A stretch of DNA of 64,000 nucleotides from Paenibacillus odorifer (GCF_000758725.1 NZ_CP009428.1:5270001-5334000), one strand, 5' to 3'; positions 8,739 to 18,632 are shown, counted from the stretch's first letter. Notes: generated from the letters alone by a model not told the origin. Numbers and translations: made by a program.

Positions 8739-10586
8739 TTACCCTTGATTCTTATCTTCGTCAACAACCTCATAGTCAGCGTCAACTACATTATCTTTTT
8801 TAGGAGCGCCTTCAGAGGCTCCAGCGCCACCTTCAGCACCTTGCTCAGCTTGAGCAGCTTGTTCGTACAGCTTCATGGACAACTGTTGTACAATCTCAGT
8901 CAATGCTTCTGTAGCTGCATTGATTTCTTCAAGATTGTCAGTTTCAAGTGCTGCTTTAACTTTATCTTTAGCTTCATTTGCTTTTTCAACATCAGAAGCA
9001 TCAGCTTTATCGCCAAGGTCTTTAATTACTTTTTCAGTAGAATACACGAGTTGGTCAGCACCGTTCTTCGCTTCCACCAGTTCTTTACGCTTACGGTCTT
9101 CCTCAGCGTGAAGCTCGGCATCCTTCATCATTTGTTCTACTTCTGCGTCGCTCAGGCCGCTGGAAGAAGTGATAGTGATTTTTTGGCTCTTGTTCGTGCC
9201 TTTATCTGTTGCAGATACATTTACGATACCGTTGGCATCAATATCGAAAGAAACTTCGATTTGTGGCACGCCACGTGGTGCTGGTGGAATCTCGTTCAGC
9301 ATGAAGCGTCCCAGTGTCTTGTTGCCATTTGCCATTTGACGCTCACCTTGCAGCACGTGAATCTCTACGCTAGGTTGGTTGTCAGCAAAGGTTGAGAATA
9401 CTTGGGATTTGCTTGTAGGAATCGTAGTATTACGCTCGATCATCTTCGTGAACACGCCACCTGCAGTTTCAATACCCAGGGAAAGCGGAGTTACATCAAG
9501 CAATACAACGTCTTTAACATCACCAGTCAATACACCCGCTTGAACAGCAGCACCAAGAGCTACTACTTCATCCGGATTCACACCTTTGTGTGGTTCTTTG
9601 CCAGTAAGCTTTTTGATAGCATCTTGTACAGCTGGGATACGTGTAGAACCACCAACCAGAACGATTCTAGTAAGGTCTGCAGGGGTCATGCCAGCATCAG
9701 ACAATGCTTGACGAGTTGGTCCCAAAGTACGTTCTACCAGACCAGCAGTCAGTTCATCAAATTTCGCACGAGTCAAGTTGATCTCTAAGTGCTGAGGTAC
9801 GCCATCAACCACAGTGATGAACGGAAGCGATACAGTTGTTGTCAGTACGCCTGACAATTCTTTTTTCGCTTTTTCAGCTGCATCTTTCAAACGTTGTACA
9901 GCAGATTTATCTTTGCTCAGATCAATGCCTTGCTCTTTTTTGAATTCGGATACCAGGTAATCCATAACCACTTGGTCAAAGTCGTCGCCACCCAGCTTGT
10001 TGTCGCCGCTTGTAGCTTTTACTTCGAAGAAGCCATCACCAAGTTCAAGGATGGATACGTCAAAAGTACCGCCACCAAGGTCATAGACTAGAATGGTTTG
10101 ATCTTCGGATTTCTCCAGACCATATGCCAAAGCTGCTGCTGTTGGCTCGTTCACAATACGCAGAACTTCCAAACCTGCAATTTTACCTGCATCTTTGGTA
10201 GCTTGACGTTGGCTGTCATTAAAATAAGCAGGAACAGTAATAACTGCTTGAGTAACAGTTTGGCCAAGATAAGCCTCTGCATCGGATTTCAGCTTTTGCA
10301 GAATCATTGCCGAAATTTCTTGTGGGGAGTAGTCTTTACCATCAATGCTTTCTTTATGGTTAGTACCCATGTGACGTTTAACAGAGCTGATCGTACGATC
10401 AGGGTTAGTAATCGCTTGGCGTTTAGCCGTTTCACCGACGATACGCTCGCCGTCTTTCTTAAAGCCTACAACCGAAGGGGTTGTACGCGCGCCTTCTGGG
10501 TTTGGAATTACTACGGCTTCGCCGCCTTCCATAACGGCAACGCAAGAGTTCGTGGTTCCTAAGTCAATACCGATAACTTTACTCAC
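8739..10586 (-). CDS. dnaK: Chaperone protein DnaK (Hsp70), 615 aa
   Basis: ATP-dependent chaperone of the cytosol. The N-terminus MSKVIGIDLGTTNSCVAVM carries the phosphate-1 loop; AVITVPAYFNDSQRQATKDA, LVYDLGGGTFDVSILELG and VLVGGSTRIPAVQ are the Hsp70 signatures. The substrate-binding domain follows (from about residue 365, DVTPLSLGIET) and the C-terminal lid ends in an acidic tail (VVDADYEVVDEDKNQG). Length is standard for Gram-positive DnaK, which lacks the 24-residue insertion of proteobacterial forms. A GGAGG ribosome-binding site precedes the ATG. Between grpE and dnaK there are 175 bases without a recognisable promoter; expression is expected from the CIRCE-controlled hrcA promoter. 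Confidence 0.98.
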   Translation of the reverse strand: MSKVIGIDLGTTNSCVAVMEGGEAVVIPNPEGARTTPSVVGFKKDGERIVGETAKRQAITNPDRTISSVKRHMGTNHKESIDGKDYSPQEISAMILQKLKSDAEAYLGQTVTQAVITVPAYFNDSQRQATKDAGKIAGLEVLRIVNEPTAAALAYGLEKSEDQTILVYDLGGGTFDVSILELGDGFFEVKATSGDNKLGGDDFDQVVMDYLVSEFKKEQGIDLSKDKSAVQRLKDAAEKAKKELSGVLTTTVSLPFITVVDGVPQHLEINLTRAKFDELTAGLVERTLGPTRQALSDAGMTPADLTRIVLVGGSTRIPAVQDAIKKLTGKEPHKGVNPDEVVALGAAVQAGVLTGDVKDVVLLDVTPLSLGIETAGGVFTKMIERNTTIPTSKSQVFSTFADNQPSVEIHVLQGERQMANGNKTLGRFMLNEIPPAPRGVPQIEVSFDIDANGIVNVSATDKGTNKSQKITITSSSGLSDAEVEQMMKDAELHAEEDRKRKELVEAKNGADQLVYSTEKVIKDLGDKADASDVEKANEAKDKVKAALETDNLEEINAATEALTEIVQQLSMKLYEQAAQAEQGAEGGAGASEGAPKKDNVVDADYEVVDEDKNQG

Positions 10587-10761
10587 AATAATTTGCCTCC
10601 TCTAAAGTTATATGGAGCCTAAGCTCAATAAATTTATAAAAATATCAAAAAAATTCGATTGATAATAAACTATCCGGGCAACAGCCTGCAATCGGATAAA
10701 TAGTAGGCAAAAGCACTGCTGCTTTATGGCGAGCAGAAACTGCCCGTCCTATATAGACAGA

Positions 10762-11343
10762 CTACATGCTGACTTTGACCATGGCCGGACGAAGAACTCT
10801 ATCTTTCAGAAGATATCCCTTTTGAACCTCTTCTGTAACGATACCCTCTTCGTACTCCTCGCTCTCAACCTGCATAATAGCCTGATGGTATTCAGGATTA
10901 AAAGGCTGTCCTACTGTTTCCATAGCTGTAAGCCCCTCAGCCTTCAATACCCCATCCAGCTGACGGAAAATCATATTAACGCCCTTCGCGAAAGCTTCGG
11001 ATTCAGGATTAGCTGGAGTAGTGACTAACGCACGCTCGAAATTGTCCAGCACGGAAAGCAATTCCGTCAGGAGCTTGGAGGTAGCATATTGAGCCAACTC
11101 TTCTTTTTCCTTCTGGGTACGACGACGGAAGTTATCAAAATCAGCTTGTGCACGCAGTGCACGACCTTGATATTCATCAGCAAGATCCTGTAGGCGTTTC
11201 ACCTCAGCACCTGTATCTGAAGCACCTTCACTAACGTTTTCAGCTGTAAATGAGTCGGCATCTGAGACTACTTCAGCCACAGGCTCCTCATTGATCAATT
11301 CCTCTTTGAATTCATTAGAATCTTGAACTTGTTCCTTTTTCAA
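10762..11343 (-). CDS. grpE: Nucleotide exchange factor GrpE, 193 aa
   Basis: Releases ADP from DnaK. An acidic, poorly conserved N-terminus (about 1-50) is followed by the long dimerisation helix (LQDLADEYQGRALRAQADFD) and the beta-domain that contacts DnaK (GVLKAEGLTAMETVGQPFNP, then EYHQAIMQVE). The C-terminus VLRPAMVKVSM is typical. It lies 48 bases downstream of hrcA and upstream of dnaK in the heat-shock operon, with an AGGAGG-type ribosome-binding site. Confidence 0.97.
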   Translation of the reverse strand: MKKEQVQDSNEFKEELINEEPVAEVVSDADSFTAENVSEGASDTGAEVKRLQDLADEYQGRALRAQADFDNFRRRTQKEKEELAQYATSKLLTELLSVLDNFERALVTTPANPESEAFAKGVNMIFRQLDGVLKAEGLTAMETVGQPFNPEYHQAIMQVESEEYEEGIVTEEVQKGYLLKDRVLRPAMVKVSM

Positions 11344-11391
11344 GTTGTCTTCACCTCCTTAAAATCATTCACGAAATCATGTTGACTCTGT

Positions 11392-12423
11392 TCACTTATA
11401 CCAGTGCGCCAGCATCGCTGTCAAATCTCGGGATAAAATGCCCAAGATCCCCATCACTCTTGCATATTCCATACGGGTCGGCCCAAGGATCCCAATGCTT
11501 CCTAGTGCCTGCCCATCAAGTGAATAAGTGGCGGTGATCAGACTACAGTTAGCGAACGCTTCGTGATTGTTTTCTGTTCCTATTCGTACTTGAATACCTG
11601 TGCCACCCACTGTAGGGGCCAGCATTTTGAGCAGTGTCGGTGTCTCTTCCAGCAGATCAAGAATACTCTTCACCTTGTCTACGTCTTTGAACTCAGGCTG
11701 TGTCAGCATATTCGTTGCTCCGCTGAGATAGATGCGCTGCTCTTGATCGCTTTCCAGCGCGGTGTCCAGCACCTGCATTAATTCTTCATAATGTGAGATG
11801 TGACGCTGCATTTCTTCGCCAAGCTCGGAATAGAGCCGAGTCTTCAGCTTATAGAGTGGTACATTGACCAGTTTACTATTCAGTAGGTTAACCACTTTCT
11901 CCATCTCGGAAACAGAAATCTCCGGCGGAATGTTCACCGTACGATTCTCAACTTGCCCCGTACTTGTGACGATAATGGCCACAGCGGTTGTATCATCTAA
12001 TGGTAACAACTGAAAATGACGCAATGAAGTATGAAAAACCTCCGGTCCCAGCAGGATGGAAGTATAATTCGTCATATTGGAAAGAATCATCGCCGCATGT
12101 TGGATTACCTGCTCCATTGCATTTAGCTTCTCGGCAAAAAAAGCGCGGATCGTGCCCATTTCTGCCGTTTCGGCGGAATTCCACGGTACCAAATGATCCA
12201 CATAATATCGGTATCCTTTATGGGAAGGAATTCTTCCCGCCGATGTATGAGGCTGCTCGAGATAACCTAAATCCTCTAGGTCAGCCATTTCATTTCGAAT
12301 CGTAGCCGGACTGTATCCTACATCTCCCCGTTTAGAAATGCTGCGAGATCCTACTGGCTCTGCCGATGAAATATAATCATCCACAATTGCATTTAGTATC
12401 ATTCTCTGGCGATCAGTTAACAT
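11392..12423 (-). CDS. hrcA: Heat-inducible transcription repressor HrcA, 343 aa
   Basis: Repressor of class I heat-shock genes that binds the CIRCE inverted repeat and needs GroEL for full activity. The N-terminal winged helix (about 1-85: LTDRQRMILNAIVDDYISS, SVGYSPATIRNEMADLEDLG) and the GAF-like C-terminal domain are both present, and the protein ends in the usual DLTAMLAHWYK. First gene of the operon, 34 bases downstream of a perfect CIRCE element, so it represses its own transcription together with grpE, dnaK and dnaJ. Ribosome-binding site GGGAGGG before the ATG. Confidence 0.98.
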   Translation of the reverse strand: MLTDRQRMILNAIVDDYISSAEPVGSRSISKRGDVGYSPATIRNEMADLEDLGYLEQPHTSAGRIPSHKGYRYYVDHLVPWNSAETAEMGTIRAFFAEKLNAMEQVIQHAAMILSNMTNYTSILLGPEVFHTSLRHFQLLPLDDTTAVAIIVTSTGQVENRTVNIPPEISVSEMEKVVNLLNSKLVNVPLYKLKTRLYSELGEEMQRHISHYEELMQVLDTALESDQEQRIYLSGATNMLTQPEFKDVDKVKSILDLLEETPTLLKMLAPTVGGTGIQVRIGTENNHEAFANCSLITATYSLDGQALGSIGILGPTRMEYARVMGILGILSRDLTAMLAHWYK

Positions 12424-12457
12424 GTTATTCCCTCCTATCGGCTGTGGCTCCGATTCG

Positions 12458-12484
12458 TTAGCACTCGACTCAGATGAGTGCTAA
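12458..12484. promoter_or_regulatory. CIRCE operator
   Basis: TTAGCACTC, nine bases, GAGTGCTAA: both 9-bp arms match the CIRCE consensus without a mismatch. It lies between the hrcA promoter and the hrcA start and is the HrcA binding site. Confidence 0.97.
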
Positions 12485-12495
12485 CCACTAATACA

Positions 12496-12525
12496 AAAAT
12501 ACCAAACTGACATTGACATTGTCAA
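12496..12525 (-). promoter_or_regulatory. Sigma-A promoter of the heat-shock operon
   Basis: A perfect TTGACA -35 (12520-12525) and a TATTTT -10 (12496-12501) with an 18-base spacer, placed so that transcription would start just before or at the CIRCE element. The -35 box abuts the stop codon of the upstream acetyltransferase gene. Confidence 0.7.
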
Positions 12526-12526
12526 G

Positions 12527-13036
12527 TCAGTTCAGTATCTTAAGCACTGCTATTTCATCGCAGGCATGCTGCTTTTTACAATTCACGCAATCTGTCCATA
12601 CTTTTTCAGGGAAAATCTCTTTCTGGACGACTTCAAATCCATTTCTAAGAAAAAAATCAACAGCATAGGTTAGTGCCATTACCTTTGGGATTTTCTGGTT
12701 CCTAGCTTCCTCGACCAGCTTCGCCAATATCATGGAGCCTACGCCTTTACCCTTGCCTTCATCATTCAATCCAATTGAACGAATCTCTACGAGATCATTC
12801 CCGAGCTTGAAAAGTGAACCACAGCCTACGAATCTGCCTTCGATTTCGGCAACTACGAATTGATCGATCTGGCGTGTCAGCGCCTGCCGGGAACGGGGCA
12901 ACATGATGCCGCGCTGGGCATACTCTTCTATCATTAGATACAATGGCTCAACGTCTTCTACCACAGCATTTCTACAAATCACCTGTGCGTCTCCCGCTGG
13001 AGACGAATGGCGAATCATTTCCGTCTTGGCAAGCAC
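12527..13036 (-). CDS. GNAT N-acetyltransferase resembling ArgA (N-acetylglutamate synthase), 169 aa
   Basis: A single-domain GNAT. The acetyl-CoA loop is visible as DEGKGKGVGSMIL (about 94-106). The N-terminal EPLYLMIEEYAQRGIMLPRS and the C-terminal KVWTDCVNCKKQHACDEIA are characteristic of the stand-alone ArgA-like acetyltransferases related to the acetyltransferase half of N-acetylglutamate synthase, with three cysteines spaced as C-x2-C-x5-C. In such proteins the likely reaction is acetylation of glutamate at the head of arginine synthesis, but substrate cannot be proved here. Start GTG 13036 is preceded by GAGGGGTG 6 bases away. It lies between hemW and the hrcA promoter. Confidence 0.85.
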   Translation of the reverse strand: MLAKTEMIRHSSPAGDAQVICRNAVVEDVEPLYLMIEEYAQRGIMLPRSRQALTRQIDQFVVAEIEGRFVGCGSLFKLGNDLVEIRSIGLNDEGKGKGVGSMILAKLVEEARNQKIPKVMALTYAVDFFLRNGFEVVQKEIFPEKVWTDCVNCKKQHACDEIAVLKILN

Positions 13037-13111
13037 TTTGGTTCACCCCTCTGTTGATAATATGAATAAATATACAACAGAGTGAATTACAATTCAAGGG
13101 GTATTTTAAAA

Positions 13112-14284
13112 TTAAACTTCTGTCAGGGCGCCTACAAATTCAGCAAAAACATCGTTCCCAAACAAGATTCCTTGCTTGCTGAGTCGGTAAACCCCTGCTT
13201 CTTGTTCCAACAGCCCTGCATGCAGCATTTTATGCAAGGATTTCTCGAATACTTCCTCTATTGAACGCCCGAATTGCGCCTGAAAAGCTTCATTAGAGAC
13301 GCCCTCATGCATACGCAAGCCGACCATCATAAAGTCTTCCATCGCTTCTGCTTCTGAGATTGGGTATGCATCCAGTCGTGGCAGCCCTTTACGTGAGGCT
13401 TCTACATATGGATTTACGCCCTTAACATTAATATGCCGCTGACGTCCCACATATCCATGTGCTCCTGCTCCTAGACCATAATAATCTTCATTACGCCAGT
13501 AGGTGATATTATGGCGGCTCTCCATTCCTGGTTTTGCGAAGTTACTGATCTCGTATTGATTGTAACCTGCTTCCTTCATAGAGGACATCAACAGGAGGTA
13601 CATTTGTAATTCATCTTCTTCATTAGGAAGAGGAAGCTTGTTCTTATTAAACAGCGTGTGAAAAAGAGTATTCTCCTCCACCTTCAAGCTGTAAATAGAA
13701 TAGTGGGGTAGATCCAGCTCCAACGCCTTGCAGATACTTTCGCCCAACATCTCCACAGTTTGATTAGGCAACCCAAACATCAGGTCAACCGAAAGATTAT
13801 TAAGTCCAACTGCACGTGCATTCTCTAAGCTCCGGTATACATCATCTACATTATGAATCCGGCCGATGCCTGTGAGCAGCTCGTTCTGAAATGCTTGAAC
13901 GCCAAAGCTCACCCGGTTCACGCCACCTTCTTTCATAACCGTCAGCTTGTCCAGATCCGTTGTTCCAGGGTTAGCTTCCATAGAGAACTCAATATCTTTA
14001 TCCCAGTTTGGGAAATGCGTACGAACAGACTTTAAGAAATAAGCCATTTCATCAGGTTTTAAAACAGTGGGTGTGCCTCCGCCGACGAAGATCGTTTTGA
14101 TAACACCCGGAGGGGTGTTCTTGACGGTCTGCTCCATCTCTCGATCCAAAGCTTCGAGATAATCCATAACTGGCTGATCCTTGAGTACATAGGAATTAAA
14201 ATCACAATAAAAGCACTTATTGGTACAAAAAGGGATATGAATGTATACAGCCTCAGGGGGACGGCCATTAGTCTTCGTTGTCAT
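13112..14284 (-). CDS. hemW: Radical SAM heme chaperone HemW, 390 aa
   Basis: The radical-SAM signature CTNKCFYC (C-x3-C-x2-C, residues 18-25) binds a 4Fe-4S cluster and S-adenosylmethionine; VGGGTPTVL follows as the SAM-contacting strand, and the HemN C-terminal domain is at about 290-375. It has the CxxxCxxC of HemW and lacks the extra cysteine and N-terminal extension of true HemN, so it is called as HemW, a heme-transfer protein, rather than a coproporphyrinogen oxidase. The neighbourhood (lepA on one side, hrcA on the other) is the usual one. AAAGGAG ribosome-binding site. Confidence 0.95.
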   Translation of the reverse strand: MTTKTNGRPPEAVYIHIPFCTNKCFYCDFNSYVLKDQPVMDYLEALDREMEQTVKNTPPGVIKTIFVGGGTPTVLKPDEMAYFLKSVRTHFPNWDKDIEFSMEANPGTTDLDKLTVMKEGGVNRVSFGVQAFQNELLTGIGRIHNVDDVYRSLENARAVGLNNLSVDLMFGLPNQTVEMLGESICKALELDLPHYSIYSLKVEENTLFHTLFNKNKLPLPNEEDELQMYLLLMSSMKEAGYNQYEISNFAKPGMESRHNITYWRNEDYYGLGAGAHGYVGRQRHINVKGVNPYVEASRKGLPRLDAYPISEAEAMEDFMMVGLRMHEGVSNEAFQAQFGRSIEEVFEKSLHKMLHAGLLEQEAGVYRLSKQGILFGNDVFAEFVGALTEV

Positions 14285-14343
14285 TAGCTGTCTCCTTTAT
14301 ATAAAAATATCGTTTGAATAGTGTAATCTAAAAAACAAGAAAA

Positions 14344-14363
14344 GGGAAGCCTGACGGCTTCCC
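14344..14363 (-). terminator. Terminator of the sugar-transport/oxidoreductase module
   Basis: An 8-bp stem GGGAAGCC/GGCTTCCC with a TGAC loop; on the minus strand it is followed by TTTTCTTGTTTTTT. It lies about 105 bases downstream of the oxidoreductase stop codon and before the hemW start. Confidence 0.8.
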
Positions 14364-14469
14364 TTCGAGGGCGTTCAATTATAAATGAACTCTATTTTAG
14401 AATACAAGAAAGTATAAGTTTTACGTTATCCTATATATTTTGTATTTCCCGCAGAAACGGATACCGTCC

Positions 14470-16746
14470 CTATAAAGTCGGCAAAGCCGTTGCTTCTTGA
14501 TAAATCCGCATTTCCACAAGTTCGGCATGTACTCCACCGTTAGTTTCATGAATAACGATCCGGACAGCATCTGTAAGGACAGGCTTCTCTAATCGATGAA
14601 CATTCTTCCGGCGATGGTTGTCTTTGACACGGAGCATGACTTGCCACGCGCCATCAATGAGCAGCTCTACATCATAGTTCTTTACCAGTTCAGGAATCAC
14701 TAGAAATGGCGTTTCATGGTGATGTAAGTTGATGAGATCTTCATTGACATCATCATTAAAGGTGAAATGAATTTCGGAGACTGGGGCAGCATCCGGGAGA
14801 CGCGCCTCTACCCACTCCGATCTACCCGCGGTCATCGGCTCAGAAACCCAGCTATGCGGTCCCGCGAAAGGTCGAACATATCCATCAATGACTTTAGATG
14901 CAGCATATGCCGATGTTTCTACTGCAAAGCAGAAATGCCTGCGTACAAGTTGTTTCATGCTCCACTCTATCACCGGCTGATCTGGCTGATGATCCTCCAG
15001 CGCTGAATCAACAACGGATTTAGCACCTCGCTCAAATGTAATGACACCAGTGATTGGGGTTTCTGAAATATGCAATTGAAGGTGTTCATTAGCTCGAATA
15101 ATAGCGAAGATATTACATTCGCCGATTGGACTACATTTCTCCTCTTGTATCGGAACTTCAATCCATTGCTGCTCTCCAGCCTGTACTGTTATAACATCAA
15201 CCTGTTTGCACTCCGCCGGCACGTAATTTTCCGCGCGTCCAGTCGTCCAGATCTCCACGGTCAGCTGCGTCTGAATACTTGCTGACACAAGCAGCCTTAA
15301 CCCACGGATACTTCCTTCAACCGGAAACAAAATCCCTACATCATGAGAAAGCTCATAAGCTTCGGCTGGGCGATCCAGCAGGATACCATTCATCGTGCTG
15401 GATGCATGAATCTCGCTTTTTCTGGCGAGGTCCAGTGGATCCTCGTTACGTAATCCAATAATCGAAGCATCTTGCTTTAACATCACCTGTTGCAATTCAT
15501 GCATATGCTGCTCGCGAATTTCACGTGGGGTCACACCTTTGATGACGGATAAAGCTGCACCTGCTCCAGCTGCTTCACCCATGATCGCACAGGTTGCCAT
15601 AACGCGTGTTGTTCCAAAAGCCACATGAGATGCACTGATATTACGACCCGCGAAGAATAGATTCCGCACATTCTTCGAATATAGCGAACCAAATGGAATA
15701 TGGTAGATCCCGTCCGCATGCAGATGCTTGGAGCCACTCTCTTGTGCGTACATCCCCTGTGGTGGATGTAGATCAATCGACCAGCCACCAAATCCAATAC
15801 GGTCTGCAAATTCACGCTGCGCGAGAATATCATTTTGCGTTAGAATCGTATCGCCAACAAACCGTCTGTATTCACGTTTACCCGGAATCGAGCCAACCCA
15901 TTCAAGCGTCATATTCTCGGCATCAAAATGGCCTGAGTTTTTGATATAATCCCAAATTCCATAAATAACAGAGGATAGCTCATCACGTATACGTTCATTC
16001 TCATCCACCGTATCAAGCTCGCCGCCCCACTCAATCCACCAGTAGTGACAGCCTGAATCCCCACTCCGAATGACCCGGCGGATCGGGATAGACGTTGTTG
16101 TAATATCCTTCGCGAATGAGGGTGCTACATAACGTACCGGTTTTCCAGTATCCTGTGTATAAAATAATAATGTACTGCCTAATGTAATATTATCAGGCAC
16201 TTCTGGTGCCCATTCCTCATTAAATTCATGACGGGCTTCACGTCCTAATCGGAAATCCGCTCCTGCTAGGAAGCCAACTAAACCATCACCCGTACAATCG
16301 ATGAAAGCATCGCTCTCGAACGTGATTAAACGCTCAGATCCCATCATCCAGCCGGTCACACTCTGAATCGTACGCTCCTCTGCCTCACCTTCCGCTTCCA
16401 CTTCACGTACATCGGTATTTAGGAACAAGCTGATATTCGATTCTGCCTTCACCGCTTCGAGCAAGGTTAGATCCCATAGATATGGATTCCCTTCCGGGTT
16501 CCGGTATTGATTCTCGATGAATAGCTCACCCATAATGCCTGTCTCACGTGCATAGCGATTTACACCATGTCCTGTTGCACCACATACCCAAACCCGAACT
16601 TCTGAACTCGAGTTACCACCAAGTACAGGACGATTCTGTACCAGTGCTACCTTTAACCCAAGACGTGCTGCAGCAATCGCCGCGTTCATCCCTGCAAGTC
16701 CACCCCCGACCACTGTCACATCGGATTTAACCGTTTCTGTTCTCAT
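14470..16746 (-). CDS. FAD-dependent oxidoreductase of the FAD_oxidored family, 758 aa
   Basis: The N-terminal dinucleotide fold is clear (DVTVVGGGLAGMNAAIAAA, GxGxxG type), followed by PVLGGNSSSEVRVWVCGATG and a later FAD contact FIDCTGDGLVGFLAGADF. The FAD part spans about 1-430. The C-terminal 300 residues are beta-rich and end in a discoidin-like segment (SEWVEARLPDAAPVSEIHF), which may bind carbohydrate. No signal peptide, so the enzyme is probably cytosolic. It is the last gene of a module with two sugar permeases and a binding lipoprotein, 20 bases downstream of the second permease, so it probably oxidises the imported sugar or a derivative. Substrate unknown. Confidence 0.88.
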   Translation of the reverse strand: MRTETVKSDVTVVGGGLAGMNAAIAAARLGLKVALVQNRPVLGGNSSSEVRVWVCGATGHGVNRYARETGIMGELFIENQYRNPEGNPYLWDLTLLEAVKAESNISLFLNTDVREVEAEGEAEERTIQSVTGWMMGSERLITFESDAFIDCTGDGLVGFLAGADFRLGREARHEFNEEWAPEVPDNITLGSTLLFYTQDTGKPVRYVAPSFAKDITTTSIPIRRVIRSGDSGCHYWWIEWGGELDTVDENERIRDELSSVIYGIWDYIKNSGHFDAENMTLEWVGSIPGKREYRRFVGDTILTQNDILAQREFADRIGFGGWSIDLHPPQGMYAQESGSKHLHADGIYHIPFGSLYSKNVRNLFFAGRNISASHVAFGTTRVMATCAIMGEAAGAGAALSVIKGVTPREIREQHMHELQQVMLKQDASIIGLRNEDPLDLARKSEIHASSTMNGILLDRPAEAYELSHDVGILFPVEGSIRGLRLLVSASIQTQLTVEIWTTGRAENYVPAECKQVDVITVQAGEQQWIEVPIQEEKCSPIGECNIFAIIRANEHLQLHISETPITGVITFERGAKSVVDSALEDHQPDQPVIEWSMKQLVRRHFCFAVETSAYAASKVIDGYVRPFAGPHSWVSEPMTAGRSEWVEARLPDAAPVSEIHFTFNDDVNEDLINLHHHETPFLVIPELVKNYDVELLIDGAWQVMLRVKDNHRRKNVHRLEKPVLTDAVRIVIHETNGGVHAELVEMRIYQEATALPTL

Positions 16747-16765
16747 GTCAGTATCCCTCCTATAG

Positions 16766-17593
16766 TTAGCCTTTCACAGCCGAGCTAGAAATCCCTTGAA
16801 TAATATATTTCTGACCTATGAAGAAGATAACAATCATTGGAATGATCGCAGCCGACGAAGCGGCCATCATCCCGTTGTAATCCACATTGTTCTCAAGAAT
16901 AAAATTCTGCAATCCAAGCGGAATGGTATATAGCTTAGGGCTCTGCAAAAATACAAGCGCATTCTCATAATCATTCCATTGCCAGGAGAAATCAAGAATA
17001 GCAAACGTAGCGATTGCCGGCTTCGCTAATGGCAGAATTAAGCGGAAAAATATTCTGTAATGCCCGGCTCCATCCAGAAAAGCAGATTCCGTGATTTCCT
17101 TAGGAATGCCCATGAAGAACTGCCGAAGCATAAATACACCGAAGATCGAGAACATGGCTGGAAGGATTAGGGCCAAGTGCGTATTGTAAATCCCAACCCA
17201 GTTAAACATGATAAACTTAGGAACAAAAAGCACCTGCGGTGGAATCATCATCATGGATAGATATATGACGAATAGGCCATCACGCCCTTTAAACGAAGTA
17301 CGTGAAAATCCGTAAGCGGCAAGGGCAGATAGAAACACAGCTCCCGCAGTTCCAATAATCGATATCTTAAGTGAATTTAAATAATACGGAACAAAATCAT
17401 AACTTCCTGTCCATACCCGAATATGATTGCTCCAGTTGAGAGATGAAGGCAGCCATTCGTTAAACACCTCGGCAGGTGTCTGAAAAGATGTGCTGAGCAT
17501 CCATAGAAAAGGCACAATCATAAATAGTCCTAGAACAAACATGATGATCGTCACTGGCAGCTTCACCTTCATGTTTCCTGCTTTTTCATTCAT
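16766..17593 (-). CDS. Carbohydrate ABC transporter permease, MalG type, 275 aa
   Basis: Inner-membrane subunit of a CUT1 sugar importer. Six hydrophobic segments are visible, and the EAA loop that contacts the ATPase appears as ESAFLDGAGHYRIFFRLILP (about 180-199). The C-terminus is of the MalG/LacG class. The preceding gene is its partner permease and the next is the oxidoreductase; no ATPase gene is in the cluster, which is common in Paenibacillus because a shared MsmX-like ATPase is encoded elsewhere. Confidence 0.94.
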   Translation of the reverse strand: MNEKAGNMKVKLPVTIIMFVLGLFMIVPFLWMLSTSFQTPAEVFNEWLPSSLNWSNHIRVWTGSYDFVPYYLNSLKISIIGTAGAVFLSALAAYGFSRTSFKGRDGLFVIYLSMMMIPPQVLFVPKFIMFNWVGIYNTHLALILPAMFSIFGVFMLRQFFMGIPKEITESAFLDGAGHYRIFFRLILPLAKPAIATFAILDFSWQWNDYENALVFLQSPKLYTIPLGLQNFILENNVDYNGMMAASSAAIIPMIVIFFIGQKYIIQGISSSAVKG

Positions 17594-17656
17594 ACCGCCT
17601 GCTCCTTTAATTTATGGTTTCGGGGCCTCCCGCAAAGCTCCACTTTGTAGGGTTAT

Positions 17657-18541
17657 TTAGTAATGAACCCAGCGCTTTTGGCCGATCCACTGAATGACTG
17701 TAATGACGAGAATGACGGCGAACAAGAACCATGAAATGACTGAAGCGTATCCCATATCGTAATAACTGAATGCTGTTTTATAAACGAATAGTGATAAGAC
17801 CGTCGTACTTCCGCTAGGTCCTCCAGCCGTAATGGCTTGAATAATCGAGAACGATTTCATCGTCATAATTAATCCGGTAATCATTAATAAAAAAGTTGTT
17901 GGACTAACAAGAGGCCATACAATTTTCCATGTTGTTTTGAATGTGCTTGCACCATCGATCCGGGCAGCTTCTAGCTGTTCTGTCGAAATTTCCTGTAGTG
18001 CTGCTAAATATATGATCATATTGTAGCCAAGCATCAGCCAAATCTGTACGATATCAATGGCATACATTGCGGTTTCCGTATCTGCAAACCATCCTGGCGG
18101 CGATGTTATGCCAATCCAGCGAAGCAGTTCATTGATGGGTCCCTGTGAAGGCTGAAATAGCAGCATCCAGACAAATGCAACGGCTACTCCACTAGAGATA
18201 TACGGTAAGAAAAACATTCCACGTAATACGCCTTTAAGATACACACTGCGGTTTAGAAATAGCGCCACAATAAAAGCGAGCACCATCGATACTGGAACCG
18301 ATATCAGGAATATCACCGTATATTTGATCGAGGCATAGAAATTATCGTCATGGAACAACCGTTTGAGATTATCCAGCCCGGTAAATTGCCAATTCGGATT
18401 TGAAAATTGATAATTCGTAAACATCAGGACAAAGGAAAAGATTGCAGGAATCACAAAGAATAAGAGAATACCAATCATATTCGGGAGAATAAAAGTCATG
18501 CCGATCCAGCCTTGTCTGTCCATCCAGCTTCTCCGCTTCAC
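17657..18541 (-). CDS. Sugar ABC transporter permease, MalF type, 294 aa
   Basis: Partner permease of the CUT1 importer. Starts at GTG 18541 (MKRRSWMDRQGWIGMTF) and has six membrane segments with the EAA loop EAARIDGASTFKTTWKIVWP (about 195-214). It lies 91 bases downstream of the binding protein and 63 bases upstream of the second permease, all in one direction. Confidence 0.94.
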   Translation of the reverse strand: MKRRSWMDRQGWIGMTFILPNMIGILLFFVIPAIFSFVLMFTNYQFSNPNWQFTGLDNLKRLFHDDNFYASIKYTVIFLISVPVSMVLAFIVALFLNRSVYLKGVLRGMFFLPYISSGVAVAFVWMLLFQPSQGPINELLRWIGITSPPGWFADTETAMYAIDIVQIWLMLGYNMIIYLAALQEISTEQLEAARIDGASTFKTTWKIVWPLVSPTTFLLMITGLIMTMKSFSIIQAITAGGPSGSTTVLSLFVYKTAFSYYDMGYASVISWFLFAVILVITVIQWIGQKRWVHY

Positions 18542-18632
18542 GGTATCGCCGCCTTTCGTATGCTGAAAAATGGGTACACGAAAGAGAAGAACGAAGAAAT
18601 CTTCCTCCTTCTCTTTTGTGCCAGCTATTTCT

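Noticed and set aside
8745..9395. Long antisense ORFs opposite dnaK, and similar ones opposite leuS, comEC and GH115
   Set aside because: Shadows of strongly coding frames; no ribosome-binding site and no recognisable domain.
10587..10761. Separate promoter or second CIRCE for dnaK
   Set aside because: The gap was read for the TTAGCACTC inverted repeat and clear boxes; none found.
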